Origin: an uncultured Clostridia bacterium
GTDB taxonomy: Bacteria; Bacillota; Clostridia; Christensenellales; Borkfalkiaceae
DNA: 50,371 bases
Assembly (NCBI GenBank): GCA_947627515.1
Contig: CANQWI010000002.1
Span: forward strand, 1-50,371
Reading direction: 5' to 3'
The position numbers and the translations under genes are program-made. Under the pieces are notes generated by a model. That model did not search any database, was not told the origin of the DNA, and saw nothing but the letters and a program-made list of their open reading frames with translations. This document shows positions 44,297-50,371 of this stretch, piece after piece (positions within the stretch are counted from its first letter, which is position 1; each line of letters starts with the position of its first letter).

Positions 44297-45168
44297 GGTT
44301 TTTCTCCTTGAAGTGACATCAATTTATCGAGGCGGCGTTGCAGGGAGCTCCGTGAGATCCCGAGAAGTGCCGCAAGCTCACTGTAGCTGAGCGTGGGATT
44401 GTGGATGCGGGCAGCCGCAGTCTCCCTGAGGTCAGGCGGCAGGGACAGGAGCTCTGCCTCCTGAAGGGAGGACAAGAATCTGATTTGCCTCGCGCTTGCG
44501 GTCATGGACCTGTCGATGTTCCCCGCCATGCAGTTTTCGAGACGGTTGCGGTTGTTGCTCTCGTCGCGGGCGGCGGCGGTGCGCTCCAGCGTTCTCAACG
44601 CATTTTCCGCGCCAAGCACAGAGAGATAATCTGCGATCCCCTCCCTATTTTTGCAGTAGGCGACATACTTTTCTCCCCGCTCGATGAGCCCGCAGAGGAG
44701 ATGAAACCTCTCGGACGCCGCCAGCAGCCTCTCCGCATCCGCAAGCCGCGGGAAGACAAACTCGAGATGATACCCGGATTTGTTCTCTCCGCGGGGCAAA
44801 ACACAGCTTCCGCCCCCGAGAAAGGCCCCTTTCAGATACGCATGCGCACATCCGTCCGAACGGATTGGCACAGAGGCGATCTCAAACAGCCTCGCCGCCG
44901 CGTCCTCTCCCGTATACGAAAAGGTGAGCTTGTCCCTGTCGTGCTTGGGGTCTCGGACCGCCTCGGTGAGCGTCGTGCAAATGCCGACCCCTTCAAAGAT
45001 CCCGATCACGTAGGCGGCGACTGATTCATTTTCGCTGACAAAGGAAAAACCGCTCTCCCTCTCTGTTCCGCAACAGAAGAGGATCGCCTGCAAAAGGGCA
45101 AGCCCCTCCTCCCGCGTCCTCGGGACGCTCCTGACGAGCTCTCTCTTGATTTCCGTGGTAAAGCTCAT
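44293..45168 (-). CDS. whiA: DNA-binding protein WhiA
   Basis: 291-aa ORF; MSFTTEIKRELV start, C-terminal HTH region LRETAAARIHNPTLSYSELAALLGISRSSLQRRLDKL; 4-bp overlap with dnaE. Confidence 0.93.
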   Translation of the reverse strand: MSFTTEIKRELVRSVPRTREEGLALLQAILFCCGTERESGFSFVSENESVAAYVIGIFEGVGICTTLTEAVRDPKHDRDKLTFSYTGEDAAARLFEIASVPIRSDGCAHAYLKGAFLGGGSCVLPRGENKSGYHLEFVFPRLADAERLLAASERFHLLCGLIERGEKYVAYCKNREGIADYLSVLGAENALRTLERTAAARDESNNRNRLENCMAGNIDRSMTASARQIRFLSSLQEAELLSLPPDLRETAAARIHNPTLSYSELAALLGISRSSLQRRLDKLMSLQGEKP

Positions 45169-45171
45169 AAT

Positions 45172-45942
45172 TCAAAGATGTTTCTTGAATTCGGTAAAGC
45201 GGAAGGTGGGAAGCCTGCCGTCGATATTGTCGATGCGGTCAAGCGGAACGCCGACGCGCATAATCTGCTCCTCCGCAAGGAGGGTGTCTCCGATCCTGTC
45301 GACACTGTGGGCGTCTGAATTGATCACAAACCGTACCCCCGTCTGCACGACCTTGTCGAGCTCCTCGTCGGTGAGATGCTGCTTTTTGGAGCTGATCTCG
45401 AGATAGGTCCCATAGTCGCGGCAACACTTGGCGACCTCCACCGCGTCCGCAAAGCACTGAAAATTGAGATGGGTGACGATGTCGACGGGATTGCGCTTGA
45501 CCGTGTTGATGTAGGCCTCCGTCGTATCCTTGATAAGGCGGCTTGAGGGCTTTCTCCCGAGAACGGTCCTCCACCAGCTCTGCCATCCGATGCGGTAATC
45601 TGGCCAGGTCTCATAGCTCGCCATGACATGGATCCCAGCAAGGAAGATGTCAAACACGGGATAGTCCTCCTCGCGGAAGCAGGTAAGCCCCGAGACGCCA
45701 CGGATATTACACTCCATGCCCGCATACACGCGGATGCCCGTCGCGGCCTCTGCCTCACGGCATTCCTCGATCATTTTGGGGACGTTCTTATGCTTGACGC
45801 CGAACATGACATGCGAAAAGCCGTGGTCGGTGATCGCGACGGCCGAGAGCCCGCGTTCCTTTGCACAGACGGCATTCTCCATGACCGTATTCTTTCCGTG
45901 AGAGTACGGCGTATGCGTATGGTAATCTGCGGTAAGTTTCAT
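45172..45942 (-). CDS. PHP-domain phosphatase/hydrolase (YcdX-like)
   Basis: 256-aa ORF; MKLTADYHTHTPYSHGKNTVMENAVCAKERGLSAVAITDHG, FVINSDAHSVDRIGD. Confidence 0.92.
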   Translation of the reverse strand: MKLTADYHTHTPYSHGKNTVMENAVCAKERGLSAVAITDHGFSHVMFGVKHKNVPKMIEECREAEAATGIRVYAGMECNIRGVSGLTCFREEDYPVFDIFLAGIHVMASYETWPDYRIGWQSWWRTVLGRKPSSRLIKDTTEAYINTVKRNPVDIVTHLNFQCFADAVEVAKCCRDYGTYLEISSKKQHLTDEELDKVVQTGVRFVINSDAHSVDRIGDTLLAEEQIMRVGVPLDRIDNIDGRLPTFRFTEFKKHL

Positions 45943-45963
45943 TTCTGCTCCGTAAAGATCAGC

Positions 45964-46857
45964 CTATGTATGTTGAAGCTCAAGTCTGCGGATCTCCTCG
46001 CGGAGGAGGATCCCCGTCTTGAGAAGAACCTCATTTTTGATGATGTCAATAAGCGCGGACACGTCCGAGGAGGTCCCGCCCTCATTGATGATGAAGTTCG
46101 CATGGATGCTTGAAACCCTTGCCCCGCCGAACGCAAGCCCCTTGAGCCCTGCGCGGTCGATGAGCTCCCCCGCGCTGACTCCCTCGGGATTCACAAAGGT
46201 ACACCCCATGCTCCGACCCTTTGGCAGGGTCCGTCTGCGAGCAAGATATTCCCTGCAGTTTTTTCGGAGCTGCCCGACGGATACCCTTTCGACGCGTAAA
46301 AGCACCCCGACGACGAAGAGGTTTTCCTGAAAAATGCTCCTCTTCTCCCCAAACCTACATGCGGGAACGGGAAAGCTCTCGATCCTTCCGTTGCGCACGG
46401 CGAGCACGCGGAGCACAAGGTCGGAAAAATGCTTCTCCTTCACGCCTGCATTCATCACGCACCCACCCCCGACGGTCATGGGAATGCCGACAAAGGGCTC
46501 GACCCCGCCGAGCGAGTTCTCCATTGCATACCGCACGAGAGACCCGCCCGTCACGCCCGCACCCGCAAAGAGCGCGTTCCCGTCATAGACGATCCCCCTG
46601 AGCGCGTCCGAGGAGACGATCGCGGCGTCATAGTCCCCGTCGGGGGGAAGCGTATTTGCACCCGCACCCAAAAAGGCATGCGGGATCCTCTCTTTTTTCA
46701 GAAAGGAAATGAGCTCGGCGGCCTCCTCCGCATCGGACGGAGAGACAACGCAGGAGGCCCTTCCCCCGCATCCGATCGTCGTCCGACGGGCGAGAGAGAC
46801 ATCTCTCTCCATTTTCATGCAGGGAAATCTATCCCGCAAAAGCGCGAAAACACCCAA
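45964..46857 (-). CDS. murB: UDP-N-acetylenolpyruvoylglucosamine reductase
   Basis: 297-aa ORF (TTG start, AAAGGAG RBS); LGAGANTLPPDGDY, FVGIPMTVGGGCVMNAGV, SMGCTFVNPEGVSAGELIDRAGLKG. Confidence 0.95.
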   Translation of the reverse strand: MGVFALLRDRFPCMKMERDVSLARRTTIGCGGRASCVVSPSDAEEAAELISFLKKERIPHAFLGAGANTLPPDGDYDAAIVSSDALRGIVYDGNALFAGAGVTGGSLVRYAMENSLGGVEPFVGIPMTVGGGCVMNAGVKEKHFSDLVLRVLAVRNGRIESFPVPACRFGEKRSIFQENLFVVGVLLRVERVSVGQLRKNCREYLARRRTLPKGRSMGCTFVNPEGVSAGELIDRAGLKGLAFGGARVSSIHANFIINEGGTSSDVSALIDIIKNEVLLKTGILLREEIRRLELQHT

Positions 46858-46872
46858 TTTACTTTCTCCTTT

Positions 46873-46901
46873 ATTTTAACATATATTTTCAAACATTTCA
46901 A
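46873..46901 (-). promoter_or_regulatory. Predicted sigma-A promoter of murB
   Basis: Minus strand TTGAAA (46896-46901) - 17 bp - TAAAAT (46873-46878). Confidence 0.6.
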
Positions 46902-47785
46902 CGGGATTTCAGATATTTTTCGAGAAATTTTCCGTCATTCTCTCTTGCGGCGAAAAGAAGCCGCTCCCGCCCCTCTGCAGTCGTAAATACATTTGCGGTG
47001 CGGACCGCGCTCTCCGAAGCGGGGGAATGGAACCCGATTTCGGAAAGCCTGCCCTGCGTGGCATCCGAAAGCAGTGCCTCAACAAGCCTCAAGCAGATCT
47101 TTTTCTTTTCACTTGAAAGGATTGAAATGTAAAGAAAAAGGTCGTTGTATTCCGTGAGAGGCCTCGTATAGACGGTTACCCCGCGCGATGCAAATCTGCA
47201 GACATCCCGCTGGGTCCCCAAAAGATAGCGGAACTCCCCGTTCAAAAATCGCGTGTATGCCTCCTGCGACGCAAGCTCGACCCCCTTGACGTCATGAAAA
47301 TATGCTGCGACGGGTGCAAGATTTTCTCCCCCAATCGAGATCGCGGTCTCCCCCTTCTCCGTAAAATTGTCCGTCATGGAGAAGAGGAAATACCCTCCCG
47401 CAGCCCATGGAACGGCGAGATTTTTCCCATCTGCCTGTCCCCCCGCAAACGCATAGGGAAGGGGAACGCACCTCTCCGCGATGCCGTCGAGCCCGAGCCC
47501 ATAGGTGAGCATATCGGGATAGATGCCCCTTTCGAAGGCACTCTCAGCCCCCTCCTTCGTATAGCTCAGGATATAAAAATAGACCTCATCCTCATCGACA
47601 GTCCTTGAAACACTGTTCAAAAAGGAGGTCCGAGACCCCTTCCCGCCCTCAAATGTGTCAACATTCCACACTTCGATGATGATTTTTTGCGCAGAAATGT
47701 CCCTTTTCCCCCTCGGAAAACACAGACATGCGCAGAGCAGGGCCGCGATCAATGCAAAGGGAAGGAGCCTGAATACAGCTTTCAT
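46898..47785 (-). CDS. Putative secreted/lipoprotein, extracellular solute-binding-protein-like
   Basis: 295-aa ORF; N-term MKAVFRLLPFALIAALLCACLC; KIIIEVWNVDTFEGGKGSRTSFLNSV resembles family-1 solute-binding proteins. Confidence 0.55.
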   Translation of the reverse strand: MKAVFRLLPFALIAALLCACLCFPRGKRDISAQKIIIEVWNVDTFEGGKGSRTSFLNSVSRTVDEDEVYFYILSYTKEGAESAFERGIYPDMLTYGLGLDGIAERCVPLPYAFAGGQADGKNLAVPWAAGGYFLFSMTDNFTEKGETAISIGGENLAPVAAYFHDVKGVELASQEAYTRFLNGEFRYLLGTQRDVCRFASRGVTVYTRPLTEYNDLFLYISILSSEKKKICLRLVEALLSDATQGRLSEIGFHSPASESAVRTANVFTTAEGRERLLFAARENDGKFLEKYLKSR

Positions 47786-47825
47786 ATGAATATTGTATTA
47801 CGAAGGAGCACCGTAAATGCAAGAA

Positions 47826-47883
47826 GGGACGCCTGAGCGTCCCCTCTGCGCCTCTGCCGCGCACGCGTGTTGACGGCAGAGGC
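47826..47883. terminator. Two consecutive inverted repeats downstream of the DUF1540 gene
   Basis: GCCTCTGCCG(14 nt)CGGCAGAGGC at 47850-47883 and GGGACGC-CTGA-GCGTCCC at 47826-47843; no long U-tract. Confidence 0.4.
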
Positions 47884-47945
47884 TCTATATCAAAGCGTTC
47901 GACCGCCTGACGATAGATTGTGTCACAAACACGCAATTATACGGC

Positions 47946-48104
47946 TTAGTCTATGCGATTCTCAAAGCTGTCACAGCAGGTGCAGTGCTCGCAGTCGCAG
48001 GTGTTGCCGACATGGATCTTGGCAAGCTCGCATGCCATGCCGTCGCGATTGAACCTGCATTCCGTGACGCCGCAGGTCACGCCGCAGTTGGTATTGTGTT
48101 CCAT
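47946..48104 (-). CDS. DUF1540-like Cys-rich small protein (52 aa)
   Basis: Manual translation MEHNTNCGVTCGVTECRFNRDGMACELAKIHVGNTCDCEHCTCCDSFENRID; RBS GGAAAGGAGGGCAT; below the ORF-track length cutoff. Confidence 0.8.
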   Translation of the reverse strand: MEHNTNCGVTCGVTECRFNRDGMACELAKIHVGNTCDCEHCTCCDSFENRID

Positions 48105-48159
48105 ATGCCCTCCTTTCCCTCAGTATGTACGAAGAAAGGAAAAATATCACGCTCGGATA

Positions 48160-48188
48160 TTGACAAAACGCAAGGAAGGCTGTAAAAT
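48160..48188 (+). promoter_or_regulatory. Predicted sigma-A promoter of rplI
   Basis: TTGACA (48160-48165) - 17 bp - TAAAAT (48183-48188), then AAGGAG and ATG at 48209. Confidence 0.8.
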
Positions 48189-48208
48189 AGAGATAAGGAG
48201 AAAAAAAT

Positions 48209-48652
48209 ATGAAGGTCATCCTAAAACAAGATGTAAAGGGTAGCGGCAAACAGGGAGATATTCTCGAGGTCTCTGACGGTTATGCGAGGAATTTTCTCAT
48301 CAAAAAAGGTCTTGCGGAGGTCGCCACCGCGGGCGCAGTCAACGAAATGAAGCAAAAAAAGGCCTCTGAGGCATATCAGAAGGCCGAAAACATCAAGGCG
48401 CAACGGGCACTTGCCGAGCAGCTGTCAGGCACGGGGATCACCCTCCCCATCCGCGCGGGAGAAAACGGCAAGGCCTTCGGCTCTGTCACGACACAGCACA
48501 TCGCAGCGGCACTCTCCGAGCTGGGATTTGACGTCGACAAGAAGAAGGTACTTCTGAAGGACCCCATCAAGAACATCGGTACATACGACGTCGAGGTCCG
48601 CCTGATGGAAGGCGTGATTTCCAAGATCAAGGTCAACGTCGTTGCACAGTAA
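48209..48652 (+). CDS. rplI: 50S ribosomal protein L9
   Basis: 147-aa [43 protein letters not shown]. Confidence 0.98.
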   Translation: MKVILKQDVKGSGKQGDILEVSDGYARNFLIKKGLAEVATAGAVNEMKQKKASEAYQKAENIKAQRALAEQLSGTGITLPIRAGENGKAFGSVTTQHIAAALSELGFDVDKKKVLLKDPIKNIGTYDVEVRLMEGVISKIKVNVVAQ

Positions 48653-48674
48653 CCAAAAACCAAAGTATGAAAAG

Positions 48675-48704
48675 GGGCGTCCGATCGGGACGCCCTCATT
48701 TTTT
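48675..48704 (+). terminator. Rho-independent terminator of rplI (possibly bidirectional with adhE)
   Basis: GGGCGTCC-GATCG-GGACGCCC followed by TCATTTTTT; the minus strand reads into TTTT. Confidence 0.85.
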
Positions 48705-48712
48705 ACATTTTT

Positions 48713-48741
48713 GACAATATTATGTCTGGCATAGTACTATG
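48713..48741. promoter_or_regulatory. Second copy of the 17-bp-phased palindromic element
   Basis: gACAATATTATGTCTGGCATAGTACTATG; perfect palindrome CATAGTACTATG at 48730-48741 plus a degenerate one 17 bp away. Confidence 0.55.
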
Positions 48742-48770
48742 CAAAATGATATATTCTGCAAAATTCTCCC

Positions 48771-50371
48771 TCATTTCTGCCTTCCATAATAAGCATTGAG
48801 ATACATCTGCTTGATCTCGGCCATCAGAGGATAGCGGGGATTCGCGCCCGTGCATTGGTCGTCGAATGCGTCCTCTGTCATTTGATCGAGCACGGAAAGG
48901 AACTGCTCTTCGGTATATTTCCCCTCGAGTGCCTCTCGGATGGTCTTGGGCTGGCCGATCGCGTTCTGCAGTTCGCGGAGCTTCTTGATGAAGTTCTCCA
49001 CCACGGCCTCGTCCGTCTTGCCCGTGCAGCCGAGGTAGCGTGCGGCATCCGCATAGCGAGCCATGCACTGCGGATAGGCATACTGCGGGAACGTCCCCAT
49101 CTTCGCGGGTGCCTCGGCACTGTTGAAGCGGATGACCTCCTCAAGCATGAGCGAATTCGCCATGCCGTGCGCAATGTGGAAGTAGGAGCCGAGCTTGTGC
49201 GCCATCGAGTGGCAGACGCCGAGGAAGGCATTCGCAAACGCCATGCCCGCCATTGTCGCGGCATTGGCAACCTTTTCCCTCGCCTCGGGGTCAGCAGCCC
49301 CATTTTTATATGCGGAAGGAAGATAGGTAAAGAGTAGCCGCAGGGCCTCCTTGGCAAGGCCATTCGTAAAGTCTGTCGCCATCACGGAGGCGATCGCCTC
49401 CAGCGCATGGCTGACGGCGTCGATCCCCGCGCAGGAGGTGAGACCCTTCGGGATATTCATCATGAGATCCGCGTCCACGATCGCCATATCGGGCATGAGT
49501 TCATAATCGGCAAGCGGATATTTGGTCCCCGTCCTCTCATCGGTGATGACGGCGAACGGCGTCACCTCGCTCCCTGTGCCCGCCGTCGTGGGAATGGCGA
49601 CAAACAGTGCCTTTTCCCCCATATGCGGGAAGGAATAGACCCTCTTGCGGATATCCGAAAACCGCATTGCCATGCCCTCGAAGTCGACCTCGGGATGCTC
49701 ATACATGACCCACATGATCTTGGCGGCGTCCATGGGAGACCCGCCCCCGACGGCAATGATCACGTCGGGACGGAAGCTCTGCATGATCTCGAGCCCCTTC
49801 TTCGCGCATTCCAGCGTCGGATCGGGCGTCACACCGCAGAAGGTCTCCTCCTCGATTCCGTTTTCGTGCAAAATTTTATTGATCTCGGCCGTAAATCCGC
49901 TGTCGTACAGAAATTGGTCGGTGACGATAAACGCACGTTTCCTGCGATAAACCTGCGGCCCGAGCTCCTTGAGTGCCGTGCCGAGACAGCCGCGCTTGAA
50001 ATAGACCTTTTCGGGTGCTCTGAACCAAAGCATGTTTTCTCTCCTCTCTGCAACCGTTTTGATTTGAATGAGATGTTTGACGCCGACGTTCTCCGAGACG
50101 GAATTCCCGCCCCATGACCCACACCCGAGAGTGAGTGACGGCGCAAATTTAAAGTTATAGAGATCCCCGATCCCACCGTGGGAGGAGGGCGTATTGACGA
50201 CGATACGGCAAGTCCGCATCACCTCTTCGAATTTTTTCAGCTTCTCTTGCCCCTCTCTCACGTTGAGATAAATGGAAGAGGTGTGCCCGAGCCCGCCGTC
50301 CCTGATGAGCCTGTCTGCCTTTGCGACGGCGTCGTCGAAGCTCTCCGCACGGTACAGATAATTTGCGGAGA
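48771..50371 (-). CDS. adhE: Bifunctional acetaldehyde-CoA/alcohol dehydrogenase, C-terminal Fe-ADH part (partial at window edge)
   Basis: The ORF continues upstream beyond 50261 in frame (SANYLYRAESFDDAVAKADRLIRDGGLGHTSSIYLNVREGQEKL...). Fe-ADH motifs GGGSPMDAAKIMW, GICHSMAHKLG-like GVCHSMAHKLG. Confidence 0.95.
   Translation of the reverse strand, partial: SANYLYRAESFDDAVAKADRLIRDGGLGHTSSIYLNVREGQEKLKKFEEVMRTCRIVVNTPSSHGGIGDLYNFKFAPSLTLGCGSWGGNSVSENVGVKHLIQIKTVAERRENMLWFRAPEKVYFKRGCLGTALKELGPQVYRRKRAFIVTDQFLYDSGFTAEINKILHENGIEEETFCGVTPDPTLECAKKGLEIMQSFRPDVIIAVGGGSPMDAAKIMWVMYEHPEVDFEGMAMRFSDIRKRVYSFPHMGEKALFVAIPTTAGTGSEVTPFAVITDERTGTKYPLADYELMPDMAIVDADLMMNIPKGLTSCAGIDAVSHALEAIASVMATDFTNGLAKEALRLLFTYLPSAYKNGAADPEAREKVANAATMAGMAFANAFLGVCHSMAHKLGSYFHIAHGMANSLMLEEVIRFNSAEAPAKMGTFPQYAYPQCMARYADAARYLGCTGKTDEAVVENFIKKLRELQNAIGQPKTIREALEGKYTEEQFLSVLDQMTEDAFDDQCTGANPRYPLMAEIKQMYLNAYYGRQK

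Overview
A 50.4 kb window from a low-GC-clade Gram-positive genome, probably a Clostridia/Christensenellales-like gut Firmicute (inferred from gene content). Almost every gene is on the minus strand; only rplI is clearly on the plus strand. The most striking region is about 30311 down to 1. It reads as one tightly packed minus-strand transcription unit: a small tail-anchored membrane protein, a 2551-aa BspA-type LRR lipoprotein, a 2475-aa subtilisin/Ig-like/LRR fusion protease, two more BspA-type LRR lipoproteins (about 1003 and 1632 aa), an InlB-B-repeat lipoprotein, and an oligopeptide ABC transporter (OppA-B-C-F). I propose it as a candidate cell-surface capture/proteolysis/peptide-import system. 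A near-consensus sigma-A promoter and an AT-rich non-coding island sit at its head. The right part holds housekeeping genes: RsmB-family methyltransferase, flavodoxin, two CobW-type GTPases (one His-rich, one fused to a DUF1980-like domain), M29 aminopeptidase, nrdDG with putative tandem NrdR boxes, fruK-like/pfkA, dnaE, whiA, PHP, murB, a DUF1540 mini-protein missing from the ORF track, rplI and a partial adhE. A 17-bp-phased palindromic element (CATAGTACTATG), shared between the nrdG 3' end and the rplI/adhE junction, is the main unexplained non-coding signal. All family assignments come from reading the sequence; no searches were run.
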